Shown: one piece after another, positions 1 to 17,800 of the stretch
Position numbering within the stretch: position 1 is the first letter of the stretch
Layout of the letters: every line of letters begins with the position of its first letter
DNA from: Oasisia sp. SBJ-2009
Lineage: Eukaryota; Annelida; Polychaeta; Sabellida; Siboglinidae
Assembly: GCA_964017155.1 (NCBI GenBank)
Contig: OZ024861.1
Span: forward strand, 23,450,213 to 23,514,212
Direction: 5' to 3'
DNA length: 64,000 bases
Notes under the pieces: model-generated
Databases searched by the model: none
What the model saw: the letters and a program-made list of their open reading frames with translations, nothing else
What the model was told of the DNA's origin: nothing
Position numbers and translations under genes: made by a program

Positions 1-1180
1 GATAAACTGATTGGGAAATAAATAAACTTTCACAAAGTATTGCTATTCCCCGAACATGCCACCTGGTGATTAAAATAATGAAAGCTGACACAACTAATAT
101 ATAAACATTACCCCCAGGTACTTTAAAATCAGATGTTGACAGTTAGATGATGATAGACCCCAGAAACAATTGGTGTGATTAATAAATGCAGTACATATTC
201 AATGAACGAATAACTTGTATAAAAAGAAAAGGTCAGAGAGACTCCCGTGACAGTACTGTATACATGAAAACAAAACAGTCTTTACACTACCATTTCTATT
301 CACAATTGTCAGTGGCCCATAATAGTAGGTTCTGTTTTGAAACTTGGATGTTTTGGTGAGTGTTTGACTGTGCTGTACTGTGCTGTGTGTATCTGTGGTG
401 GTCTGACAGATACGAATATAACTCATGAATTACTGACTCCAGTGGCTATCTCACCAGTCGTATTCTGGTGCCACGAGCCTACAAGGAGACTTGTTTTGGT
501 CGCAGTATCAGATACGTTGGTCTGGTTCGTCACTGGAATCTACGCAAACGTCCCAGTGTGTAGTACTATGTACAAGATGTGGCACTTGATATCTCGTGCT
601 ACAGGGCTCTTGTTTACTGCTTCAGTCTTAATGCCTGATTAGACGTCTGACTGACTGATAGCTGTGTCTCTCTCTGTAAGGGACTCGACAGAATTGCACA
701 TTCACAGATGACTAGAAGCACGAACGAAGATAACACAGGTGTCTTACCACAGACGTAATGTGATATTTATAAAGTAAAGTTCAAATATCTTATGAAATTG
801 AAATGTTAAAAAGGTTTAGTTCACTGTTTTACAGTTTATGGCATTGAACTCAAAGATTGTCACAACTCAAAGATTGTCACAACTCAAAGATTGTCACAAC
901 TCAAAACATTAGTCCTCTTAGTAGTACTGCATGATGTTGATGTTGTTGAAACATCTCTGTCTGTTTGTGACAAGAGGGAATACATCAGTTATGTTGCGGA
1001 CAGGCAGCATGATAACTGCATTAATTAAACCAATGTCATATTGATGACATTCAACATTGCCTTTATGCTTTTGCCATGGTGACAGCACTGATACTGTTGC
1101 CATGGTGATATAAATAATGATACAGTTTCCATGACAATGATGAGGAACTCATACAGTCTTAATGCCGAGTGTTCTTTGTG
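1..1180. other. Region downstream of gene A
   Basis: AT-rich unique DNA with short open frames that show no domain or splice logic. Apart from the 17-bp triplicate, nothing is recognised. Confidence 0.5.
847..905. repeat. 17-bp tandem repeat, three copies
   Basis: Three exact copies of AACTCAAAGATTGTCAC and the start of a fourth, downstream of gene A. Confidence 0.9.
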
Positions 1181-1188
1181 ACATTTGT

Positions 1189-1655
1189 ACAGCAGTTCAC
1201 CTCTGGTCACATCTGGTCACATCTGGTCACTTCTGGTCACTTCTGGTCATCTCAAATCATCACTGGTCGCTTCTTGTCACCTCTGGTATCCGTTGATTAC
1301 CTGTGGTCATCTTTGGTCACTTTTGGTTACCTCTGATCGCCTTAGGTATCACTGGATTACTTCGGGTATCATATAGCCACCTCCAGTGACTACCGGTCAC
1401 CTCTGGTCACCTCTGGTCACCTCTGGTCACCTCTGGTCACCTCTGGTCACCACTGGTCACCTCTGGTAACTTCTGGTCACCTCTGGTCACCACTGGTCAC
1501 CTCTGGTCACCACTGGTCACCTCTGGTCACCACTGGTCACCACTGGTCACCACTGATCACCTCTGGTCACCTCTGGTCACCACTGGTCACCTCTGGTCAC
1601 CACTGGTCACCTCCGGCCACTACTGGTCACCTCTGGTCACCTCTGGTCATCTCCC
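1189..1655 (-). repeat. 10-bp minisatellite (CTCTGGTCAC) 3' of gene A
   Basis: About 45 copies of CTCTGGTCAC or CACTGGTCAC. They are regular between 1380 and 1655 and degenerate between 1189 and 1380. The array begins six bases after the gene A stop codon on the minus strand, so it is probably in the 3' UTR. Confidence 0.9.
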
Positions 1656-1660
1656 TGTAT

Positions 1661-5820
<4,160 letters not shown>

Positions 5821-6283
5821 CTTCTGTTCCAAATTTGTCTGCATGTTTTGAACCTATCTGGAATGCATGCATACACCTGGATATATTTGATAAGGTTATA
5901 AACTAAAGTTAAATTGTATTAATAATAGGTAATTTTATAAATATGTTGGCAATGTTTGTATTAATATTATCATTACATGTGTGGATGCACGTTTGGTGAT
6001 TATGTGATTATTGTACACATTTAGAAGAAACACATTGTGCTATATTTACAATGTATATATCAGGTAATATTTTTATAATGAACATTAATTTGTAGTAAAA
6101 TTTACGAGACCCTGAAGGCCAAGTATACAAAGCTTCGTGGTTAGCAACATAGATATGAGAGTAAAACAAACAAAAATAATAATTCACATTTTGAACAAGC
6201 AAAAATTATTCCCAATTGAAATGTGCACAGCAGTCCAGGAACAATGACTAATATCTAACAGTACTGCTAATTTTTAAGGGTAC

Positions 6284-6340
<57 letters not shown>

Positions 6341-6341
6341 T

Positions 6342-6429
<88 letters not shown>

Positions 6430-8500
6430 CCAAATGTATTCACTGTGCCAGTACATACCTGGTGGATAGTTCTGTTTGGTGTGGTCAGTATATGTCCACT
6501 AGGTGAGAGTGGATATCATCCATGCATGTTGACCGCAGGTAGTTGTGTTCTTTCTCTGATGTGAGTCATAACCACTTGTCGAATCTATCACTTAAAAGCA
6601 TGATAGTTTAACCAGACTCCTTGCCAAGTGGACCTTGGTGTACAACTTTGCCTGTTCCATAGCATCTTCTGCAGTTGGTCAATGTCCTTGTAGCATTTGT
6701 CACCAGGTGACAACAGAGGTGAGTCCTCTTCAGCTAAGTGCAATGTCACTGTTACTGTCTAGTGACCACCCATGGATGACACTTGTCTGTGGTGTGTCCT
6801 GTAAGACAGCAGGTGTCCTTCTGATGGTGACAAGACCACCTGGGACCTGTCAACCGTCATCTGTGACACCTGTTGGGTCCATACAGGTGTTGTACTGACC
6901 ACTGACCCTGGGGGCAGTGACTAGAGTGTGACCTGGTGGGGCAGTGCCTGGAGGCTACAGCACACCATTGTCTCCCATTAGTTAATTCACTAACCCCCAG
7001 AGGGCAGTAGCAGTAGCATGGCCAAAAGGACGCAACCTTCAGTTATGAAAGGGAAAGTTTTACTTCCCAGTTGGTGACATATACAAATAAAATGCCATTA
7101 AGTATAGTGTTGGTGTTACTGGGAAATACATGCTGTGATTAGTTATACATACTAAATAGTAATTGGGAATGAGTTTATGGTGATGACATCAGCTGTTGTG
7201 GTGTTGCTCTGCTGGGGGTGTACACTTGTGGTGTGAGGTTGCATCTTTTTAATTAGGACTTGATGCTATAAAATAGAAAGGTGTTATATGGTGTTGTATC
7301 TAGTTATTATGACTGTTCACAGCACTTTACACTAAGTCTTCATGTCCTCACAGACTGGTTCTATCAGACTGTATCACAACTTATGGGAGAAGCAGTTAGT
7401 TATACTACACCTTGATATATGTTATGACAATTTAATATTGGCACATATGATTTATTGTGATCACATACCTTGTAATTACGTTGACATTAATGTGTCAGTG
7501 TAAAAGTACGTTTTTGTGTTTGCGCCTCATTAATTGCCAGACTAATTACTGTGTACCACTTAAAAAAAAAACCTGCATAATAATTGATAATTGGATGACA
7601 TATGTTGAACTGTGATTAAAATAGATAAATTTACATAAAGTAGACACAATTTAATTGCTGATATTAACTGACATCAGCAGCTAATAATATATGCAGAAAT
7701 AATACAACATTAAATTTTCATGTTATTTTATTCAGAAAACATTCCTACATCTTAAACATGTTAAGAGATCAAAACATTTAGTATATTCACTACAAAACCA
7801 TCACTATTCATTGTTAACATAATAATTTCTTCACAAAACATTTTCAAACTGTATATGAAACTACAGTCCTAATGTGTATAGCTATAATATAATTATGTAT
7901 GCAATTAACATTAACATAAACATAAGCCATAAAACAAATACTAGAATTACACTTTTATATAATCATATGCCAGCGTGTTGTCTATGTCAGTGAGTAAAAA
8001 GTGTCATCTTTTAATATTCTGACTGTATTTGGCCTTTCACAAGCATCTAGCTGGACAAGCCCCTCCACAGCAGCGTTCTGTCAAGCAAACCATAAACCCA
8101 TATGTAAAATAGGGTCTAAAACGTTTCACATTTCTACTAAATTTCTAGCAAACATGATTCTTTGTTAATCAGTGGACACGCATGGCTGACTCTCGGCAAA
8201 CGTTCGCACATCCATGTAGCTTGATAGGTCACAATAGTTGTAAACTACCGAAGCAATCAGTAAACCGTTATAATTATATCCTTTGGTGTCAAAAAAGTAT
8301 TACATTTATAGCAAACATGATTCTTCACTAACCTGTGGCCACACAAGATTCGTGGCAACTGATGTCTGGCTAACCTGTTAACAAACAACTGTTTTGGTTA
8401 ATCTTTTTGCCAGACATTTTTCTGGGCAACCTGTTATCAAACATGATTCGCTGGTCTTTTTTTTAGTCACTGTGGTGCATTATGAAGGAGGATTCTTCAC
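5821..8500. other. A-B intergenic region
   Basis: Contains the gene A upstream sequence, an AT microsatellite and unique AT-rich DNA. A GC-richer stretch (about 6460-6960) has an 87-codon plus-strand frame without recognisable features. No gene is supported. Confidence 0.5.
6283..6423. repeat. AT microsatellite
   Basis: A (TA)n tract upstream of gene A. Confidence 0.95.
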
Positions 8501-8652
8501 CTTGAGGTTCTCCAGAGAGGATTCTATCACTAGGGCTCATCAGAGAGGGCTCCTGCCCTGAGGTTCCATACAGATTGTTCCTCATCATGAGATTCCGTAG
8601 AGACAGATCATTATGCAGTTCCTCAAGGATGGTACCTCAGGGAGTTCTCCCC

Positions 8653-8889
8653 AGAGAGCGTTCCTTAGGAGGTTTTCCTCAGAGAGGGTTCCTTAGGAGG
8701 TTTTCCTCAGAGAGGGTTCCTTAGGAGGTTTTCCTCAGAGAGGGTTCCTTAGGAGGTTTTCCTCAGAGAGGGTTCCTTAGGAGGTTTTCCTCAGAGAGGG
8801 TTCCTTAGGAGGTTTTCCTCAGAGAGGGTTCCTTAGGAGGTTTTCCTCAGAGAGGGTTCCTTAGGAGGTTTTCCTCAGAGAGGGTTCCT
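8653..8889 (-). repeat. 28-bp minisatellite at the 3' end of gene B
   Basis: There are eight full units and one partial unit of a 28-bp repeat (plus strand AGAGAGGGTTCCTTAGGAGG, then TTTTCCTC). The gene B stop codon (8875-8877) lies at the edge of the first unit on the minus strand, so the array forms the start of the 3' UTR. Looser, degenerate copies continue to about 8500. Confidence 0.9.
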
Positions 8890-11800
8890 GGCCCTCAGGT
8901 TCCTCTGGATCTGAGCCTTCACCCTGAGGGTGGCCTCCTGCTTCTGGTGTCTCCTCATACAGAAGCGAGGGCGCGTCTTCTTCAGCACACTGACAACAGA
9001 AAGAATGTCCTTTACAAAGTCTGTCAGTAGATTATTATATGTCTGCCCAATACTGCGATGTAGTATGTACCATTTAGTGAAAGTGCAGGTGTAAATGAAA
9101 ACAGTATGTTTATATGATCTGTCAAAACTAAGTAAAGACTAGCAACACACAACATCTATATGTGTAAAACAAGCGCCATTGTGAGATTTATGTATTAATA
9201 TTGTGTAGGGTGTAGTCTTGTCAGCAATATCATGACACGATTTTCAAATGTGCATGTGTCTATTCAGTACAAGTAGTACCTGTTAGTTGTGTGTAGAACA
9301 TTGGAGTGTTCATGTGAGAAAATGGAAGTTTAGTTTAGCTGTTGCAATAACTAATGTGGTTTATAAGTAACACCATGTGTAATGTCACCCAGCTCCTGAT
9401 ACCCCACCCCGTCTCAGATCATAATAATGTTTTTAATAATCTTCTAGTGATATTTGCTCTGTCACTTGTTTTAATGTTAGATTTAGCCAACTACACCATA
9501 GACATACTACTTACAAGTGTACAACGATTCCAATGATGATGAGGATGACAAGACAGCAACTACACCGCCAGACACAACACTTACAAGTGTACAACAATTC
9601 CAATGATGATGAGGATGACAAGACAGCCAACTACATCGCCAGACACAATACTTACAAGTGTACAACGATTCCAATGATGATGATGATGACAAGACAGCCA
9701 ACTACATCGCCAGACACAATACTTACAAGTGTACAACAATTCCAATGATGATGAGGATGACAAGACAGCCAACTACATCGCCAGACACAATACTTACAAG
9801 TGTACAATGATGCCAATGATGATGAGGATGACAAGACAGCCAACTACACCATCAGACACAATACTTACAAGTGTACAACGATTCCAATGATGATGATGAT
9901 GACAAGACAGCCAACTACACCACCAGACACAATACTTACAAGTGTACAACAATTCCAATGATGATGAGGATGACAAGACAGCCAACTACATCGCCAGACA
10001 CAATACTTACAAGTGTACAATGATGCCAATGATGATAAGGATGACAAGACAGCCAACTACATCGCCAGACACAATACTTACAAGTGTACAATGATGCCAA
10101 TGATGATGAGGATGACAAGACAGCCAACTACATCACCAGACACAATACTTACAAGTGTACAACAATGCCAATGATGATGAGGATGACAAGACAGCCAACT
10201 ACATCACCAGACACAATACTTACAAGTGTACAACGATTCCAATGATGATAAGGATGACAAGACAGCCAACTACGCCATCAGACACAATACTTACAAGTGT
10301 ACAATGATTCCAATGATGATAAGGATGACAAGACAGCCAACTACATCGCCAGACACAATACTTACAAGTGTACAACGATTCCAATGATGATGAGGATGAC
10401 AAGACAGCCAACTACATCGCCAGACACAATACTTACAAGTGTACAACAATTCCAATGATGATGATGATGACAAGACAGCCAACTACATCACCAGACACAA
10501 TACTTACAAGTGTACAACGATTCCAATGATGATGATGATGACAAGACAGCCAACTACATCGCCAGACACAATACTTACAAGTGTACAACGATTCCAATGA
10601 TGATGAGGATGACAAGACAGCAACTACATCGCCAGACACAATACTTACAAGTGCACAACAATGCCAATGATGATGATGATGACAAGACAGCCAACTACAT
10701 CGCCAGACACAATACTTACAAGTGTACAATGATGCCAATGATGATGAGGATGACAAGACAGCCAACTACATCGCCAGACACAATACTTACAAGTGTACAA
10801 TGATGCCAATGATGATGATGATGACAAGACAGCCAACTACACCGCCAGACACAATACTTACAAATGTACAATGATGCCAATGATGATGAGGATGACAAGA
10901 CAGCCAACTACATCGCCAGACACAATACTTACAAGTGTACAATGATGCCAATGATGATGAGGATGACAAGACAGCCAACTACACCACCAGACACAATACT
11001 TACAAGTGTACAATGATGCCAATGATGATGATGATGACAAGACAGCCAACTACATCGCCAGACACAATACTTACAAGTGTACAATGATGCCAATGATGAT
11101 GAGGATGACAAGACAGCCAACTGCGCCATCAGACACAATACTTACAAGTGTACAATGATGCCAATGATGATGATGATGACAAGACAGCCAACTACATCGC
11201 CAGACACAATACTTACAAGTGTACAATGATGCCAATGATGATGATGATGACAAGACAGCCAACTACACCGCCAGACACAATACTTACAAATGTACAACAA
11301 TGCCAATGATGATGATGATGACAAGACAGCCAACTACATCGCCAGACACAATACTTACAAGTGTACAATGATGCCAATGATGATGAGGATGACAAGACAG
11401 CCAACTACATCGCCAGACACAATACTTACAAGTGTACAATGATGCCAATGATGATGAGGATGACAAGACAGCCAACTACATCGCCAGACACAATACTTAC
11501 AAGTGTACAATGATGCCAATGATGATAAGGATGACAAGACAGCCAACTACATCGCCAGACACAATACTTACAAGTGTACAATGATGCCAATGATGATGAG
11601 GATGACAAGACAGCCAACTACATCGCCAGACACAATACTTACAAGTGTACAATGATGCCAATGATGATAAGGATGACAAGACAGCCAACTACATCGCCAG
11701 ACACAATACTTACAAGTGTACAATGATGCCAATGATGATGAGGATGACAAGACAGCCAACTACATCGCCAGACACAATACTTACAAGTGTACAATGATGC

Positions 11801-14800
11801 CAATGATGATGAGGATGACAAGACAGCCAACTACATCGCCAGACACAATACTTACAAGTGTACAATGATGCCAATGATGATAAGGATGACAAGACAGCCA
11901 ACTACATCGCCAGACACAATACTTACAAGTGTACAATGATGCCAATGATGATGAGGATGACAAGACAGCCAACTACATCGCCAGACACAATACTTACAAG
12001 TGTACAATGATGCCAATGATGATGAGGATGACAAGACAGCCAACTACATCGCCAGACACAATACTTACAAGTGTACAATGATGCCAATGATGATGAGGAT
12101 GACAAGACAGCCAACTACATCGCCAGACACAATACTTACAAGTGTACAATGATGCCAATGATGATGATGATGACAAGACAGCCAACTACACCGCCAGACA
12201 CAATACTTACAAATGTACAATGATGCCAATGATGATGAGGATGACAAGACAGCCAACTACATCGCCAGACACAATACTTACAAGTGTACAATGATGCCAA
12301 TGATGATGAGGATGACAAGACAGCCAACTACATCGCCAGACACAATACTTACAAGTGTACAATGATGCCAATGATGATGAGGATGACAAGACAGCCAACT
12401 ACACCGCCAGACACAATACTTACAAGTGTACAACGATTCCAATGATGATGAGGATGACAAGACAGCCAACTACATCGCCAGACACAATACTTACAAGTGT
12501 ACAATGATGCCAATGATGATGAGGATGACAAGACAGCCAACTACATCGCCAGACACAATACTTACAAGTGTACAATGATGCCAATGATGATGAGGATGAC
12601 AAGACAGCCAACTACATCGCCAGACACAATACTTACAAGTGTACAATGATGCCAATGATGATGAGGATGACAAGACAGCCAACTACATCGCCAGATACAA
12701 TACTTACAAGTGTACAATGATGCCAATGATGATGAGGATGACAAGACAGCCAACTACATCGCCAGATACAATACTTACAAGTGTACAATGATGCCAATGA
12801 TGATGAGGATGACAAGACAGCCAACTACATCGCCACACACAATACTTACAAGTGTACAATGATGCCAATGATGATGAGGATGACAAGACAGCCAACTACA
12901 CCACCAGACACAATACTTACAAGTGTACAACAATGCCAATGATGATGATGATGACAAGACAGCCAACTACGCCATCAGACACAATACTTACAAGTGTACA
13001 ATGATGCCAATGATGATGAGGATGACAAGACAGCCAACTACATCGCCAGACACAATACTTACAAGTGTACAATGATGCCAATGATGATGAGGATGACAAG
13101 ACAGCCAACTACATCGCCAGACACAATACTTACAAGTGTACAATGATGCCAATGATGATGATGATGACAAGACAGCCAACTACACCGCCAGACACAATAC
13201 TTACAAATGTACAATGATGCCAATGATGATGAGGATGACAAGACAGCCAACTACATCGCCAGACACAATACTTACAAGTGTACAATGATGCCAATGATGA
13301 TGAGGATGACAAGACAGCCAACTACATCGCCAGATACAATACTTACAAGTGTACAATGATGCCAATGATGATGAGGATGACAAGACAGCCAACTACATCG
13401 CCAGATACAATACTTACAAGTGTACAATGATGCCAATGATGATGAGGATGACAAGACAGCCAACTACATCGCCAGATACAATACTTACAAGTGTACAATG
13501 ATGCCAATGATGATGAGGATGACAAGACAGCCAACTACATCGCCAGACACAATACTTACAAGTGTACAATGATGCCAATGATGATGAGGATGACAAGACA
13601 GCCAACTACACCGCCAGACACAATACTTACAAGTGTACAATGATGCCAATGATGATGATGATGATGATGACAAGACAGCCAACTACATCGCCAGACACAA
13701 TACTTACAAGTGTACAATGATGCCAATGATGATGAGGATGACAAGACAGCCAACTACATCGCCAGACACAATACTTACAAGTGTACAACAATGCCAATGA
13801 TGATGAGGATGACAAGACAGCCAACTACGCCATCAGACACAATACTTACAAGTGTACAATGATGCCAATGATGATATGGATGACAAGACAGCCAACTACA
13901 CCGCCAGACACAATACTTACAAGTGTACAATGATTCCAATGATGATAAGGATGACAAGACAGCCAACTACATCGCCAGACACAATACTTACAAGTGTACA
14001 ATGATTCCAATGATGATAAGGATGACAAGACAGCCAACTACGCCATCAGACACAATACTTACAAGTGTACAATGATGCCAATGATGATAAGGATGACAAG
14101 ACAGCCAACTACACCGCCAGACACAATACTTACAAGTGTACAATGATTCCAATGATGATAAGGATGACAAGACAGCCAACTACGCCATCAGACACAATAC
14201 TTACAAGTGTACAATGATGCCAATGATGATAAGGATGACAAGACAGCCAACTACGCCATCAGACACAATACTTACAAGTGTACAATGATGCCAATGATGA
14301 TAAGGATGACAAGACAGCCAACTACGCCATCAGACACAATACTTACAAGTGTACAATGATGCCAATGATGATAAGGATGACAAGACAGCCAACTACATCG
14401 CCAGACACAATACTTACAAGTGTACAATGATTCCAATGATGATAAGGATGACAAGACAGCCAACTACATCGCCAGACACAATACTTACAAGTGTACAATG
14501 ATTCCAATGATGATAAGGATGACAAGACAGCCAACTACATCACCAGACACAATACTTACAAGTGTACAATGATGCCAATGATGATAAGGATGACAAGACA
14601 GCCAACTACATCACCAGACACAATACTTACAAGTGTACAATGATGCCAATGATGATGAGGATGACAAGACAGCCAACTACATCGCCAGACACAATACTTA
14701 CAAGTGTACAATGATTCCAATGATGATAAGGATGACAAGACAGCCAACTACGCCATCAGACACAATACTTACAAGTGTACAATGATGCCAATGATGATGA

Positions 14801-17800
14801 GGATGACAAGACAGCCAACTACACCGCCAGACACAATACTTACAAGTGTACAATGATTCCAATGATGATAAGGATGACAAGACAGCCAACTACATCGCCA
14901 GACACAATACTTACAAGTGTACAATGATTCCAATGATGATAAGGATGACAAGACAGCCAACTACATCGCCAGACACAATACTTACAAGTGTACAATGATT
15001 CCAATGATGATAAGGATGACAAGACAGCCAACTACATCGCCAGACACAATACTTACAAGTGTACAATGATTCCAATGATGATAAGGATGACAAGACAGCC
15101 AACTACACCATCAGACACAATACTTACAAGTGTACAACGATTCCAATGATGATGAGGATGACAAGACAGCCAACTACATCGCCAGACACAATACTTACAA
15201 GTGTACAATGATTCCAATGATGATAAGGATGACAAGACAGCCAACTACACCATCAGACACAATACTTACAAGTGTACAACGATTCCAATGATGATGAGGA
15301 TGACAAGACAGCCAACTACGCCATCAGACACAATACTTACAAGTGTACAATGATTCCAATGATGATGAGGATGACAAGACAGCCAACTACGCCATCAGAC
15401 ACAATACTTACAAGTGTACAATGATTCCAATGATGATGAGGATGACAAGACAGCCAACTACGCCGCCAGACACAATACTTACAAGTGTACAATGATTCCA
15501 ATGATGATGAGGATGACAAGACAGCCAACTACATCGCCAGACACAATACTTACAAGTGTACAATGATTCCAATGATGATGAGGATGACAAGACAGCCAAC
15601 TACGCCATCAGACACAATACTTACAAGTGTACAATGATTCCAATGATGATGAGGATGACAAGACAGCCAACTACATCGCCAGACACAATACTTACAAGTG
15701 TACAATGATTCCAATGATGATGAGGATGACAAGACAGCCAACTACGCCATCAGACACAATACTTACAAGTGTACAATGATTCCAATGATGATGAGGATGA
15801 CAAGACAGCCAACTACATCGCCAGACACAATACTTACAAGTGTACAATGATTCCAATGATGATGAGGATGACAAGACAGCCAACTACGCCATCAGACACA
15901 ATACTTACAAGTGTACAATGATTCCAATGATGATGAGGATGACAAGACAGCCAACTACGCCATCAGACACAATACTTACAAGTGTACAATGATTCCAATG
16001 ATGATGAGGATGACAAGACAGCCAACTACATCGCCAGACACAATACTTACAAGTGTACAATGATTCCAATGATGATGAGGATGACAAGACAGCCAACTAC
16101 GCCATCAGACACAATACTTACAAGTGTACAATGATTCCAATGATGATGAGGATGACAAGACAGCCAACTACATCGCCAGACACAATACTTACAAGTGTAC
16201 AATGATGCCAATGATGATGAGGATGACAAGACAGCCAACTACACCACCAGACACAATACTTACAAGTGTACAATGATTCCAATGATGATGAGGATGACAA
16301 GACAGCCAACTACATCGCCAGACACAATACTTACAAGTGTACAATGATTCCAATGATGATGAGGATGACAAGACAGCCAACTACGCCATCAGACACAATA
16401 CTTACAAGTGTACAATGATTCCAATGATGATGAGGATGACAAGACAGCCAACTACATCGCCAGACACAATACTTACAAGTGTACAATGATTCCAATGATG
16501 ATGAGGATGACAAGACAGCCAACTACGCCATCAGACACAATACTTACAAGTGTACAATGATTCCAATGATGATGAGGATGACAAGACAGCCAACTACATC
16601 GCCAGACACAATACTTACAAGTGTACAATGATTCCAATGATGATGAGGATGACAAGACAGCCAACTACGCCATCAGACACAATACTTACAAGTGTACAAT
16701 GATTCCAATGATGATGAGGATGACAAGACAGCCAACTACGCCATCAGACACAATACTTACAAGTGTACAATGATTCCAATGATGATGAGGATGACAAGAC
16801 AGCCAACTACATCGCCAGACACAATACTTACAAGTGTACAATGATTCCAATGATGATGAGGATGACAAGACAGCCAACTACATCGCCAGACACAATACTT
16901 ACAAGTGTACAATGATGCCAATGATGATGAGGATGACAAGACAGCCAACTACATCGCCAGACACAATACTTACAAGTGTACAATGATGCCAATGATGATG
17001 AGGATGACAAGACAGCCAACTACGCCACCAGACACAATACTTACAAGTGTACAATGATGCCAATGATGATGAGGATGACAAGACAGCCAACTACACCACC
17101 AGACACAATACTTACAAGTGTACAATGATGCCAATGATGATGAGGATGACAAGACAGCCAACTACATCGCCAGACACAATACTTACAAGTGTACAACGAT
17201 TCCAATGATGATAAGGATGACAAGACAGCCAACTACATCGCCAGACACAATACTTACAAGTGTACAACGATTCCAATGATGATGAGGATGACAAGACAGC
17301 CAACTACACCACCAGACACAATGGTCACTGCAAACAATATCGCATACACATAGAAATAGGAAAATCGTGATTTTCTAGCATTTGACATACAATTTAAAAA
17401 ACATGAGTGACTTTTGTTAATACAAATAGTGCTGTGAACATTTCATGAAATACAAATGCAGCTATGAAGATATCAGGAAAATCCTGGCATATGTTGTTCA
17501 GTATAACAGTCGAGGTATATTTCATAGCATGGAATGAATGACAGCATTCTATCAAAATATGATAAACCAGTTAATTAATGCAAACTATTATAGAGATGTA
17601 TATGATTTATCCAAAAGACTACAGCTGGCTATTCAACTGAATATAGTAACAGGTAAAACTATCCAGTTTCTAATGTGGTATATATACATACATACATACA
17701 TACTTATATACATTTATGTATTTATCAAGTTCCCAGACTTAAGTGTATTTAATAATAATAATAGTTTGAGTGTTTTCTGTAGTTACCTTTTGCCGAACTG

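Noticed and set aside
8875..8989. An acidic reading of the gene B tail exon ([19 protein letters not shown])
   Set aside because: It looks like a signalling tail, but the phase inherited from the transmembrane exon (two bases, TT) forces the basic VLKKTRPRF frame, which also fits the positive-inside rule.
9507..17303. Dozens of overlapping 63-aa open frames starting [10 protein letters not shown] and ending IIVHL
   Set aside because: They are one 71-bp unit read through its three frames in turn and ending at the TAA of the GTAAGT donor. Only the first copy has an acceptor and is an exon.
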